Origin: Arcobacter siniprincipis
GTDB lineage: Bacteria; Campylobacterota; Campylobacteria; Campylobacterales; Arcobacteraceae
Direction: 5' to 3'
NCBI RefSeq assembly: GCF_048571125.1
Contig: NZ_CP182343.1
Coordinates: 248,001-312,000, forward strand
DNA length: 64,000 nucleotides
This document shows positions 42,235 to 51,222 of the stretch, one piece after another; position 1 is the first letter of the stretch; every line of letters begins with the position of its first letter. A program made the position numbers and the translations under genes. The notes below the pieces were generated by a model. It searched no databases and was not told the origin of the DNA. It was given only the letters and a program-made list of their open reading frames with translations.

Positions 42235-44841
42235 ATGAATCAATCGCTAGAATATAAATCAAGATTTATAAGAAAGATAAGTATGATAGTATCAGCTCTT
42301 TTAGCTGGAGTTACTATCTCATATGCTGCTCCTAGCGGAGGAGTAGTTACAAGTGGAACTGCAAATATTTCCCAAAATGGAAATACCACAAATATAAACC
42401 AATCCACCCAAAAGGCAACTATCAATTGGCAAAAGTTTGGTATTAAAGCTAATGAAACAGTAAACTTCAAACAACCAAATAGCTCTTCAATTACATTAAA
42501 TAGAGTAATAGGAAATGAAAAATCTGTTATTAATGGAGCACTTAATGCAAATGGTCAAGTTTGGATATTAAACTCAAATGGAGTTTTATTTGGTAAAAAT
42601 GCTAGTATTAATACAGCTGGTCTATTAGCAACAACTGCAAAACTCTCTGACAATGATTTTAATATAGGAAACTATAACTTTAAAAACTCTTCTTCAAACT
42701 CAGTTATAAACTTAGGAACAATAAATATCTCAAATGAAGCCTATGCAGTTTTAGCTGGAAAAGAAGTAACAAATGAAGGAAGTATAAAAGCAGTAAAAGG
42801 AAAGATCCATTTAGTAGGAGCAGATGAATATAGTATTAATCTAAATGGTAATTCTTTATTAAACCTAACAGTAAAAAAAGGAATCTTAGATTCTATTGTA
42901 AAAAATAGTGGTTCAATAAAAGCAGATGGTGGAGAGATTTATCTTACAACAAATGCAGTAAATGAATTACTTAAAGGAGTAGTTAATAACACAGGTGTTA
43001 TTGAAGCTGATTCTTTGAATGGATTAACTGGTAAAGTTGAACTATTTGCCCATGGTGGGGAAGCACAAGTTGGTGGTACTATAAGTGCTACTGATGGGTT
43101 TGTGGAAACTTCTGGAAAAGATTTTACTATAGATAAAAATACAAATATCAAAGCTAAAACTTGGTTAATAGACCCAACAAACTTAACAGTAAGTGATGCA
43201 ACAGCTTATGAAACAGCTTTACAAAATGGAACAGATACTTCAATTCAAACAGATAATGCAACAGGAAGTGATGAAGGAAATATTTATATCAATGATACTA
43301 TTACTTGGAATACCACTGCAAAACTAACTCTTAATGCATACAATGATATTTTTATCAATTCAAATATTAATGCCAAAAGTGATGGAAAACTTGCTCTTTA
43401 TTATGGGCAAGGTTCAAATGATGGAGGAAATTCTGATTATCATATCAATGCACCTGTTAATCTAAGTGCTGGAGATAATTTCTTTACAAAAAAAGGAAGC
43501 GCTGGAAGTGAGATTACTTGGAAAGTTATCACTGACCTTGGAAGTGCAGGTTCAACAACAGGAACTGATTTACAAGGAATGCAAGGAAATTTATCAGGTC
43601 ATTATGTATTAGGAAGTAATATTGATGCTAGTGATACAAAAAATTGGGATAGCGGAAAAGGATTTAATCCTATTGGAAATGGTTCAAACAGATTTACAGG
43701 AAGCTTTGATGGTCTAGGTCATACTATTGATTCTTTATATATAAATAGATCTTCTCAAGATGGTGTAGGTCTATTTGGATATACACGAAATTCAACTATT
43801 CAAAATGTAGGATTAACAAATATAAATATTACAGGAACAGATTATGTAGGAGGATTGGTTGGATATAATTATAATTTTGAGGGAACTTCAACTATCTCTA
43901 ACTCTTATGCCTCTGGTTCTGTTAAAGGAAGATATAGTATAGGAGGATTGCTTGGAAATAATTATAATATTGATGGAAATTCAACTATCTCTAACTCTTA
44001 TGCCTCTGGTTCTGTTAAAGGAAATTATTATGTAGGAGGATTGGTTGGAGAGAATGATTCTACAAATAGCAATTCAACTGTTGAAAACTCTTATGCCTCT
44101 GGTTCTGTTTCTTCTGAAAGTGGAAATTATGTAGGAGGATTGGTTGGAAAGAATCATAAATCAAATATCTCTAACTCTTATGCCTCTGGTTCTGTTTCTT
44201 CTGAAAGTGGAAATTATGTAGGAGGATTAGTTGGAAAAAACTCTTCTTATTCCACAATTACAAATTCATTTTATAATAAAGAAACATCTAGTCAAATAAA
44301 TGGTATAGGAGAGGATGAAAACAATCAAACTGTAACAGGTTTGACAACTGCTCAAATGCAAGATATAAATACCTTTAAAGATGCTGGATGGGATATAAAA
44401 CTTGATGAAACTCTTCCTAAAAACAATTACCCAATACTCGTAACAAAAGATGGTGTAACTACTTGGGTAATAGGAAAATATGTTTCAACACCAAACAACA
44501 CCAATACGAATGCAAATACCAATAATACTAATATACAAAAAATAATAACAACAATAGATAATAAAACTAGTACTCAATATAATCTACCAAAAAAAGTTGC
44601 TTTTAAAAATAGTAGTTTAACTACTACAACAGCAAATAAAAGCAATAATTTCATAGCTTCAGCAGTAGAAACAAACACAAATAAAAAATTAGCATCTTTG
44701 TCTGAGATTCAAGAACAAACAGGTTCTTCTGAGGTTAGAATTCCTCTTAGTGAAAATTCTATTATCACATTAGTGAATAATGCTGTTAATTTACCTTCTG
44801 GAGTAGAAGAACAATTTTATATCAATGATAATAAGAAATAA
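42235..44841 (+). CDS. two-partner secretion exoprotein (TpsA, haemagglutinin-type)
   Basis: The 868-residue secreted protein has an extended signal peptide (about 1-31). The TPS domain follows (about 32-260, N-W-Q-K-F near 62 and the N-x-N-G-V-L-F-G motif near 117), then beta-helix repeats. A block of GLUG repeats (about 510-690, Y-V-G-G-L-V-G-x-N with N-S-Y-A-S-G-S-V) precedes an asparagine/threonine-rich C-terminal part. It is exported by the TpsB encoded next to it and likely acts as adhesin or surface matrix protein. It is short for the class, and I see no toxin domain at the C-terminus. Confidence 0.9.
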   Translation: MNQSLEYKSRFIRKISMIVSALLAGVTISYAAPSGGVVTSGTANISQNGNTTNINQSTQKATINWQKFGIKANETVNFKQPNSSSITLNRVIGNEKSVINGALNANGQVWILNSNGVLFGKNASINTAGLLATTAKLSDNDFNIGNYNFKNSSSNSVINLGTINISNEAYAVLAGKEVTNEGSIKAVKGKIHLVGADEYSINLNGNSLLNLTVKKGILDSIVKNSGSIKADGGEIYLTTNAVNELLKGVVNNTGVIEADSLNGLTGKVELFAHGGEAQVGGTISATDGFVETSGKDFTIDKNTNIKAKTWLIDPTNLTVSDATAYETALQNGTDTSIQTDNATGSDEGNIYINDTITWNTTAKLTLNAYNDIFINSNINAKSDGKLALYYGQGSNDGGNSDYHINAPVNLSAGDNFFTKKGSAGSEITWKVITDLGSAGSTTGTDLQGMQGNLSGHYVLGSNIDASDTKNWDSGKGFNPIGNGSNRFTGSFDGLGHTIDSLYINRSSQDGVGLFGYTRNSTIQNVGLTNINITGTDYVGGLVGYNYNFEGTSTISNSYASGSVKGRYSIGGLLGNNYNIDGNSTISNSYASGSVKGNYYVGGLVGENDSTNSNSTVENSYASGSVSSESGNYVGGLVGKNHKSNISNSYASGSVSSESGNYVGGLVGKNSSYSTITNSFYNKETSSQINGIGEDENNQTVTGLTTAQMQDINTFKDAGWDIKLDETLPKNNYPILVTKDGVTTWVIGKYVSTPNNTNTNANTNNTNIQKIITTIDNKTSTQYNLPKKVAFKNSSLTTTTANKSNNFIASAVETNTNKKLASLSEIQEQTGSSEVRIPLSENSIITLVNNAVNLPSGVEEQFYINDNKK
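43900..44196 (+). repeat. four identical 24-base repeats inside tpsA
   Basis: AACTCTTATGCCTCTGGTTC plus TGTT occurs at 43900-43923, 43993-44016, 44086-44109 and 44173-44196 (spacing 93, 93 and 87). Flanking GGAGGATTGGTTGGA blocks are also near identical. Such DNA-level identity allows repeat-number change by recombination. Confidence 0.9.
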
Positions 44842-44850
44842 GGAAAATAA

Positions 44851-46536
44851 ATGAAATTTTTAACTAAACTAATAACATTATCACTAATAACAACAAGTTC
44901 ACTTCTAGCAGCAACACCAAATATAGGAGATGCAGTAAAACAAATAAAAGTTCCAAAAGAAGTAAAACAAAAAAAGACTCCTTTAGTGCAAATTGGTGGA
45001 GTAAAAAAATATGCTCCTGTTATGAAAGATGATAAAAGTGGTAAAACTATATTTGTAAAGGGGTTTGACTTTCATGGAAACAAAGTTGTTAGTTTTAGAA
45101 AACTACATCAGTTAACAGATAAGTATAAAGGAAAGAATCTAAACTTTAATCAACTACAAGAAGTAACAAGCATAATCACAAAATATTATAGAAGTAGAAA
45201 CTACTTTGTAGCAAGGGCATATTTACCTGTACAAGATATAAATAAAAACAATGGAATTATTAAAATTTCTATTATTGAGGGTAATTATGGAAAGTTTAAT
45301 TTAAAAAACAACTCTTTAGTTAAAAATAGTATTGTTCAAGGTATGTTAGATGATGCTAAAAGAGATAATATAGTTTCTACTAATACTTTAGAGAGAGCAA
45401 TGTTAATCATCAATGATACCCCGGGTGTAAAAGTAACAAGTGCTGATGTTATGCCAGGAGCTGATGTAGGAACTTCTGATTTCTCTATTACAACAGAAAA
45501 AACAAAAAGATTTGATGGATATATTTTAGCTGATAATTATGGAAGTAGATATACAGGTAAAAATAGAGTTATGGCTGGGGTTAATATTAACTCTCCTTTT
45601 AAAATAGGAGATAAAATCTCATTAAGTGGTCTTTTAAGTAATAAGAGTGATTTAAAAAATGGTAGATTAGCTTATTCAGCTCCTTTGATGTCAAATGGAT
45701 TAAGAGGAGAACTAAGTTATTCTAAAACAACTTATGCCTTAGGAGATAAATATTCAAATCTTGATGCAAAGGGTAACTCTACATCTTTAGATGCTACATT
45801 AACTTATCCAATTATAAGAACAAGATTGGAGAATTTAAATGCTTCATTAAATATTGCTAAAAAAGATTTAAAAGATGAGATTAATGTTCAAGATGATACT
45901 ACTAAAAAAGATGTTAAATCTTTAAGATTAGGATTAGACTATGACAAGAGTTATTTAGCCTTTAATCTTCCATCATCTTCTAAAGTTAGTTTTAATTATA
46001 CCTATGGGAAGTTAAGCTTTGATGATGCTAGTAAAGAAGCTGATGATGAAGCAGGAGCTAATACAAATGGTAATTATTCTAAGATTAATATAGATTTATC
46101 ACATAGTATTAATTTTACTGAAAAACTTTCATTAGATACTTCATTAAACTTACAATATGCCCTTTCACATAAAAACCTAGATGGAAGTGAAGATTTATCT
46201 ATTGGGGGAGCTTATGGGGTTAAATTATATCCAGATAGTGAAGTTAGTGCTGAGAATGGATATATATTTAATATAGAAGGAAAATATAGATTGCCTGATA
46301 TAAACTCACTAACAAACACTGTTGGAATCTTTTATGATAGGGGAAGAGCATTTATGGCAAATAATAATGTAGGCTTTGAAGCTAAATCTTTACAAGATGT
46401 TGGTGTTGGATATTATGCTTCATATAAAGACTTCTTTGGTCAAGTTCAAGTTGCTTGGAATGTAAATAGTGCTCCTGTTACTAGTGAACCTGATAGAAAT
46501 AGTAGAGTTCTTTTTCAAGGTGGGTGGGTCTTTTAA
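44851..46536 (+). CDS. TpsB outer-membrane transporter (ShlB/FhaC family)
   Basis: The 561-residue protein has a signal peptide (about 1-21), POTRA domains (about 65-215, with G-F-D-F-H-G-N-K and Y-R-S-R-N-Y-F-V-A-R-A-Y-L-P) and a 16-strand barrel. The typical motif set includes D-N-Y-G-S-R-Y-T-G near 229-237 and a final W-V-F. It exports the adjacent TpsA. A 9-base gap with AAGGAAA ahead of the ATG indicates one operon. Confidence 0.93.
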   Translation: MKFLTKLITLSLITTSSLLAATPNIGDAVKQIKVPKEVKQKKTPLVQIGGVKKYAPVMKDDKSGKTIFVKGFDFHGNKVVSFRKLHQLTDKYKGKNLNFNQLQEVTSIITKYYRSRNYFVARAYLPVQDINKNNGIIKISIIEGNYGKFNLKNNSLVKNSIVQGMLDDAKRDNIVSTNTLERAMLIINDTPGVKVTSADVMPGADVGTSDFSITTEKTKRFDGYILADNYGSRYTGKNRVMAGVNINSPFKIGDKISLSGLLSNKSDLKNGRLAYSAPLMSNGLRGELSYSKTTYALGDKYSNLDAKGNSTSLDATLTYPIIRTRLENLNASLNIAKKDLKDEINVQDDTTKKDVKSLRLGLDYDKSYLAFNLPSSSKVSFNYTYGKLSFDDASKEADDEAGANTNGNYSKINIDLSHSINFTEKLSLDTSLNLQYALSHKNLDGSEDLSIGGAYGVKLYPDSEVSAENGYIFNIEGKYRLPDINSLTNTVGIFYDRGRAFMANNNVGFEAKSLQDVGVGYYASYKDFFGQVQVAWNVNSAPVTSEPDRNSRVLFQGGWVF

Positions 46537-46562
46537 ACCCCCTGCCTTTGCTTAGAAGAGGT

Positions 46563-46922
46563 TTATTTAATAAACTTCTTTTGTATCTCTTCCTCATTTA
46601 GTTCTATATTCTCTTCATTTAAAAAACCATAATAATAAGTATCATTTTTATCACTTATTTCGATTATTAGAATATTTTCATCCGAGTGATTTTTTACAAA
46701 TTTTTCTATTGCTTCTATTGCTGAGTCTTTCCAATATCTTTCTATCTCATCATTATTTCCTGCATCAAAGAATAAGCAATCTTCACACATTGAAAATAAA
46801 TAATTTCCTGCCCCTTCGTATATTTCAAAAGAGTTATTATCATTATCAAGTTTTTCATTTGTAAAAGGGCAATATAAACTAAACTTTTTGTTTTCATTTG
46901 ATTTTAATACTATTTTATTCAT
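46563..46922 (-). CDS. hypothetical acidic protein with Cys motif
   Basis: Not recognised. 119 residues, acidic, with C-P-F near 18-20 and C-E-D-C near 46-49 that could bind zinc. No signal peptide or membrane segment. Convergent with tpsB, with a shared inverted repeat (around 46554-46577) that can end both transcripts. Confidence 0.6.
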   Translation of the reverse strand: MNKIVLKSNENKKFSLYCPFTNEKLDNDNNSFEIYEGAGNYLFSMCEDCLFFDAGNNDEIERYWKDSAIEAIEKFVKNHSDENILIIEISDKNDTYYYGFLNEENIELNEEEIQKKFIK

Positions 46923-47181
46923 AAAATATCCTTTATTTTTGATTTTTGAATTATACTATTTGATTCTTTTATTTATATCAAATGGACTTGTTTATTAATT
47001 ATACAGACTATGATAACAGAAAATAAAAGAAATTTTGAAATTTACTGTATAGCCTTTATCATGGGTATTAGCTATACAAATAATTTTCTTAATAGAACCC
47101 CGTCTTATTGTAGCTTAACCTAGTTTTTGTTAATTTGTTAAAGTAGGTGAAAATTATTTTTAAAAGGAGCTAGTTATTAGT

Positions 47182-48273
47182 TTGGAAAAAAAGAAAAAAC
47201 TCACAATAAAAAATGTATATAAGGTTTTTGGAGAGAAACCGAAAAAAGCTTTAGAAATGCTCAAAAATGGTCTTTCAAAAGAAGAGATTTTTGAAAAAAC
47301 AAATATGACTATTGGTGTTCAAAATGCAAGTTTTGAAATCAATGAAGGTGAAATATTTGTAATCATGGGACTATCAGGTTCTGGAAAATCAACACTAGTA
47401 AGACTGCTAAATAGACTAATAGAGCCAACTTCTGGGCAAATAATTATCGATGAAACCGATATTACAAATTTAGATGACAAAGAGTTGATTGATATTAGAA
47501 GAAAAAAAATATCAATGGTATTTCAATCTTTTGCACTAATGCCACATATGAACATTATAGATAATGCGTCATTTGGTCTTGAGCTAAGTGGAATTAGTAA
47601 AGAAGATAGATATAAAAAAGCACAAGCTGCACTAGATCAAGTTGGATTATCACATCATACTTTATCTTATCCAGATGAGTTAAGTGGTGGTATGCAACAA
47701 AGAGTGGGATTGGCAAGAGCTTTAGCAAATGATCCAGATATTATGCTAATGGATGAAGCTTTTTCAGCCCTTGACCCACTTATAAGAACTGAGATGCAAG
47801 ATGAACTTCTAACGCTACAAAGTGAACACCAAAGAACGATTGTATTTATTTCCCATGATTTAGATGAAGCAATTAGAATCGGTGATAGAATTGCAATCAT
47901 GCAAAATGGGGAGATATCTCAAGTGGGAACACCTGAAGAGATTATTAATAACCCTGCAAATGATTATGTAAAATCATTTTTTAAAGGCGTTGATGTGACG
48001 ACAGTATTAACTGCATCACATATTGCTAAAAAAAGTTATCCTACAATTATAAAAAAAGATGGTTTTGGAATCAATTCAGCAATTCAGTATATAAATGATT
48101 ATGATGTAGATTTTGCATATTATCTTACAAAAGATAATAAGTACTTAGGTGTACTTAGTCTTGATGCTTTAAAAGAGCAGAAAAAAATAGATGGAAATAT
48201 TGATGACTCTTTGATAAAACAAGAAGTTGTAAATGAAAATGACTCTAATCTTTTATTTGCTACAAAATACTAA
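47182..48273 (+). CDS. proV: ProV-like glycine betaine ABC ATPase, C-terminally truncated
   Basis: The 363-residue ATPase has Walker A G-L-S-G-S-G-K-S-T near 66-74, signature L-S-G-G-M-Q-Q-R near 167-174, Walker B L-M-D-E-A near 191-195 and a first CBS-like region (about 280-330). Intact ProV proteins are about 400 residues with two CBS domains. Here the frame ends within the second, at N-L-L-F-A-T-K-Y, and prophage DNA follows. The start is TTG at 47182, with AAGGAG a rather long 12 bases upstream. proW and proX are not next to it and may lie beyond the prophage. Confidence 0.85.
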   Translation: MEKKKKLTIKNVYKVFGEKPKKALEMLKNGLSKEEIFEKTNMTIGVQNASFEINEGEIFVIMGLSGSGKSTLVRLLNRLIEPTSGQIIIDETDITNLDDKELIDIRRKKISMVFQSFALMPHMNIIDNASFGLELSGISKEDRYKKAQAALDQVGLSHHTLSYPDELSGGMQQRVGLARALANDPDIMLMDEAFSALDPLIRTEMQDELLTLQSEHQRTIVFISHDLDEAIRIGDRIAIMQNGEISQVGTPEEIINNPANDYVKSFFKGVDVTTVLTASHIAKKSYPTIIKKDGFGINSAIQYINDYDVDFAYYLTKDNKYLGVLSLDALKEQKKIDGNIDDSLIKQEVVNENDSNLLFATKY

Positions 48274-48319
48274 AGAAGGCAACCATACTTTCATCATTTA
48301 TTGGTTTTCTTAGTATACT

Positions 48320-48338
48320 GTGACACGAATTGTGTCAC
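48320..48338. promoter_or_regulatory. palindrome near the prophage left edge
   Basis: GTGACAC-GAATT-GTGTCAC, perfect 7-base arms. It may be a regulator operator or an attachment-site arm. Confidence 0.45.
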
Positions 48339-48418
48339 GCGATTACAACTCACTTATTACGCAAACCCTATACCGCTTCCATTATAATTAATAGAATACA
48401 ATAATTTATATCAGTTAT

Positions 48419-48452
48419 AAAAAAAGGCATGACTTCGGTTGTGCCTTTTTTT
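48419..48452 (+). terminator. strong intrinsic terminator at prophage left edge
   Basis: A7-GGCATGAC, TTCG tetraloop, GTTGTGCC-T7; the stem is continuous with two G-T pairs. It works in both directions and insulates the phage regulator at 48527. Confidence 0.85.
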
Positions 48453-48499
48453 ATGCTTGATAAATAGTGTAACTTAACTATTTGTTATCATAAAAATAA

Positions 48500-48505
48500 T
48501 ATAAT
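48500..48505 (+). promoter_or_regulatory. -10 box of the phage HTH gene
   Basis: TATAAT, 22 bases ahead of the start codon of the gene at 48527; AAAGGA follows as ribosome site. Confidence 0.55.
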
Positions 48506-48526
48506 CACGATACCAAAGGAAAAAAG

Positions 48527-49078
48527 ATGTCAGAAAAAAGAGTATTAGAAACTATTGAAATAGAGAGTGGCTTTGAGGTGGATTGTATATTACCAGAGTT
48601 TTACTCTATAGAAGAGTTTAAACAAACTATTAAAAATGAGCTGTTTAAAGTTTATGATACTATTGATGTAATCAAAAAAGATTTGATAATTATTGAAGTC
48701 ATTATTGATGTTGAACCTATTATTTACTTTTTTACAAAGTATACTGTTAAAGAAAGATATTTAGGAGATAAAGGGAATTTTTTCAGATTTAAAGCAGGAA
48801 TAGCAAAAGAAAATATTATTGGTTCGCTAAGAAAAAAAGAAGTACAAGGCAATATTGTAAAAAAAGTTTGTGAAGAACTTTCCTTGACTCCAAAACAGTT
48901 AGCTGAGGAAATAGGAATAAAAGAACAAAGCTTACGAAATATGAATTCTAATGGTAGAATTACTGAACAAGTAGAAAAATCAATTAACCTTTTAATAAAA
49001 AACCACAATTTGAAAACTGAGTTAAAGAATTATCATATACTTAAAGAAGCCCTAAAAAATCTTACTAAAGAAGTATGA
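48527..49078 (+). CDS. putative phage regulator with C-terminal HTH
   Basis: 183 residues. The N-terminal half (1-105) is not recognised. The C-terminal half has N-I-V-K-K-V-C-E-E-L and L-T-P-K-Q-L-A-E-E-I-G-I-K-E-Q-S-L-R, a clear helix-turn-helix pattern (about 112-150). It is the first gene inside the prophage and has its own promoter, so it may be a repressor or early regulator. Confidence 0.65.
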   Translation: MSEKRVLETIEIESGFEVDCILPEFYSIEEFKQTIKNELFKVYDTIDVIKKDLIIIEVIIDVEPIIYFFTKYTVKERYLGDKGNFFRFKAGIAKENIIGSLRKKEVQGNIVKKVCEELSLTPKQLAEEIGIKEQSLRNMNSNGRITEQVEKSINLLIKNHNLKTELKNYHILKEALKNLTKEV

Positions 49079-49146
49079 CGGTTTTAAACCGATGTACTTT
49101 TTTAGTATAAACAAATAAATATCTATAATAATTAATTACAATATTC

Positions 49147-49175
49147 TTGACAAATATAATTTTTTAGTATATCAT
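49147..49175 (+). promoter_or_regulatory. promoter of the Rha-like gene
   Basis: TTGACA (49147-49152), 17-base spacer, TATCAT (49170-49175), 34 bases before the ATG at 49209. Confidence 0.6.
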
Positions 49176-49208
49176 TCTTTTAAATTTATACTTTAAAAGG
49201 ATAAAAAA

Positions 49209-49973
49209 ATGGAAAATATACTTGAATTTACAGATGGTCAAATAACAGTTTCGACATTAATTATCGCAAAAAATGTTGATAGGCAACATAAAAATATAAT
49301 AGAATTGATAAGAGATAATATTTATGATTTTAAAGAATTTGGTAGACTAGATTTAAAATCCGAGCTATCAAGAGGGCAAAAAGGTTATGCTACATATTAT
49401 AAGTTAAATGAACAACAATATAGTTTACTTATGACTTATTTTAGAAATAATCCAAAAGTTAAAGAATTTAAAAAAAATATGGTAAAAGCATTTTTTTTAA
49501 TGAAAAATCAACTGGAAACTTTGCATAAAGGCAAAGACCTACAAAAAGTAATATCAGGTCTTAAAAGTGGTATGAGTAGAAAAGATAAGAAAATCCAAAG
49601 ATTAGAAGACGAACTAGAGCAGTTAAAAATAGAACATAAAAAAATGTTAGCCTTACCAAATTTCACTAAGGATGAAAAGCTAGAAATCATTATGAAAAAA
49701 GCAGATGATTTGTTAAAGCAAAACTATGATAGTGGTTATTATGGATTTCTTCAAAATAATTTAAAATTTTATAAAGAGTATATTGAAGTTTTAAAATCAG
49801 GTGGAAGTGCTTTAGAAAAATTCGCAGTCAATCAAATAGAAGAAGAGCGAAGAAAAAGAAATGAAGCAAGAGATAAAGAAGTAACTGTAACTATGAAATA
49901 TAATAACTTAGTTGATAGAATACAAGGCTTTATTGAAGCTTCAAATAAAATCACACTTTTAAAGAAGATATAG
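49209..49973 (+). CDS. Rha-family phage regulatory protein
   Basis: 254 residues. The N-terminal 100 residues match the pRha pattern (V-S-T-L-I-I-A-K-N, R-Q-H-K-N-I-I-E-L-I, then Y-Y-K-L-N-E-Q-Q-Y-S-L-L-M). The rest is a long charged coiled coil. Rha proteins interfere with infection when phage DNA replication is compromised and are typical of lambdoid control regions. Good ribosome site (AAAAGGA). Confidence 0.82.
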   Translation: MENILEFTDGQITVSTLIIAKNVDRQHKNIIELIRDNIYDFKEFGRLDLKSELSRGQKGYATYYKLNEQQYSLLMTYFRNNPKVKEFKKNMVKAFFLMKNQLETLHKGKDLQKVISGLKSGMSRKDKKIQRLEDELEQLKIEHKKMLALPNFTKDEKLEIIMKKADDLLKQNYDSGYYGFLQNNLKFYKEYIEVLKSGGSALEKFAVNQIEEERRKRNEARDKEVTVTMKYNNLVDRIQGFIEASNKITLLKKI

Positions 49974-50000
49974 ACAAGGTGGGTCAATAAAGACCCTTGC

Positions 50001-50750
50001 CTAATAAAAAGAATCTCGAATCTTCTTAGTTAGAGCCACTTGCCCTTTCCCTGTTATTTTTGTAGTAACAGTTATTCTCGTAGAGCCATCTGGATTATTA
50101 ATTGTTCTTTCAATAACTTCAAAATAGCCATTATCAATATGTTGTTGTAAAGGCTGATTAAATCTAGTTCCAGAAGATATTAAATACTTATTATGTCTTA
50201 ACCATTTAAATAGTTTATTTTGACCTATTTTAAAATCATCAGAACTTATTGCTTTAGCAAACTCTCCTATTAAAATAGATGTATAGCTTTGAGAAACACT
50301 ATCTGCAAATAAGACTTTTGGCTCATTCTTCTCAACTTTGTGTTCTAATATAACGACTTTGTTTTGTAGATTATCAATCATTTTTGCATTTTCTAAAAGT
50401 AATTGTTCTACTGTTAAAGGTTTATTAGCTTCTTTTTCTACTTCAATAAAGTATCTTCTTACTTGCTTACCTTTAGGAGTATTTGAAACCATACATAACT
50501 CTTTTGCCATATCCATAGTTACTATGTAGTCTATTTTGGGGTTACTACCATTCTCCCCATTTTTGAGGAGTATATAATCTTCACTTTCAACAAAGTCATA
50601 TTTATCTATTGCTCTTTTAATCCATGTGTTGTAATCTGTACTTATTCCCAAATACTCATATAACTCTCTACTATTAACAGAATTTAACTCTTCTGTACCA
50701 ATATCTGTTTTAAGAATTTTGATTAATTCTTTTTTCTCTACTACACTCAT
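50001..50750 (-). CDS. phage antirepressor (AntA + KilAC domains)
   Basis: 249 residues: AntA/AntB domain at about 20-105 (V-N-S-R-E-L-Y-E-Y-L and the C-M-V-S-N-T-P-K-G-K segment), short coiled coil, and KilAC/ANT domain at about 150-245 (F-K-W-L-R-H-N-K-Y-L and the Q-Q-H-I-D-N-G-Y-F). It is convergent with the Rha-like gene (27-base gap). Upstream are two palindromes at 50772-50806 that may be its operators. Confidence 0.88.
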   Translation of the reverse strand: MSVVEKKELIKILKTDIGTEELNSVNSRELYEYLGISTDYNTWIKRAIDKYDFVESEDYILLKNGENGSNPKIDYIVTMDMAKELCMVSNTPKGKQVRRYFIEVEKEANKPLTVEQLLLENAKMIDNLQNKVVILEHKVEKNEPKVLFADSVSQSYTSILIGEFAKAISSDDFKIGQNKLFKWLRHNKYLISSGTRFNQPLQQHIDNGYFEVIERTINNPDGSTRITVTTKITGKGQVALTKKIRDSFY

Positions 50751-50771
50751 GAATTTCCTTTACATTAAATC

Positions 50772-50806
50772 GTGTGAATTCACACTGTTAAGCTTTTAAA
50801 AAGCTT
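50772..50806. promoter_or_regulatory. two palindromes upstream of the antirepressor gene
   Basis: GTGTGAATTCACAC (50772-50785) is a perfect 14-base palindrome. AAGCTTTT-A-AAAAGCTT (50790-50806) follows. They lie 22 bases ahead of the start at 50750, a usual place for operators. The remaining 190-base gap to the lysis genes is AT-rich and shows no gene. Confidence 0.55.
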
Positions 50807-50943
50807 CGACATATCCTTTGAATTTCAATTTTTTTTTATTTATATTTAGCACATTTAAATTATTATATTAAAAAAATATTTTAAATACTATTTTTATTGC
50901 AATTTGTAATATCTACTTTTAGAAGTTTTAAATTACATAATAT

Positions 50944-51222
50944 TTATTCTTTCACCAAAGACTTAACTCTCTCTAACTTCTCTTTACAACTATTCGCAAC
51001 TTCCCAAACATCAGTTAATAATGTAGCAGTATCACTTTGCATGGCATAGTTTTCTTTTTTATTTGGCAAGTCTTTACAATCTAATAGTTCACCTGGTATT
51101 GTTTGTTTGACATAGATAGTTTTAGTTACTGTTTTTGTTGTTTGAATTTGTTTGGTCCCACAACCTGTTAATAGTATCAATAAGGATAGGGGCAGTAGGT
51201 GCATCATCATTTTTTTTAACAT
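50944..51222 (-). CDS. outer-membrane spanin lipoprotein (Rz1-like)
   Basis: 92 residues with a lipoprotein signal: hydrophobic stretch, then lipobox L-L-T-G-C near 17-21. A short periplasmic region follows. The start is embedded in the 3' part of the Rz-like gene in another frame (101-base overlap), the classic Rz/Rz1 arrangement. With Rz it disrupts the outer membrane at lysis. Confidence 0.82.
   Translation of the reverse strand: MLKKMMMHLLPLSLLILLTGCGTKQIQTTKTVTKTIYVKQTIPGELLDCKDLPNKKENYAMQSDTATLLTDVWEVANSCKEKLERVKSLVKE

Noticed and set aside
42240..42470. 76-codon minus-strand frame opposite the tpsA start
   Set aside because: Shadow of the signal peptide and TPS domain coding region; no supporting start.
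43900..44240. CRISPR-like regular repeats
   Set aside because: Repeats are in frame in tpsA and encode GLUG motifs; the intervening DNA is also repetitive and there is no cas gene.
48274..48420. Possible frameshift continuation of proV
   Set aside because: None of the other frames after 48273 shows CBS-like sequence, so truncation at a junction is more likely than a point frameshift.
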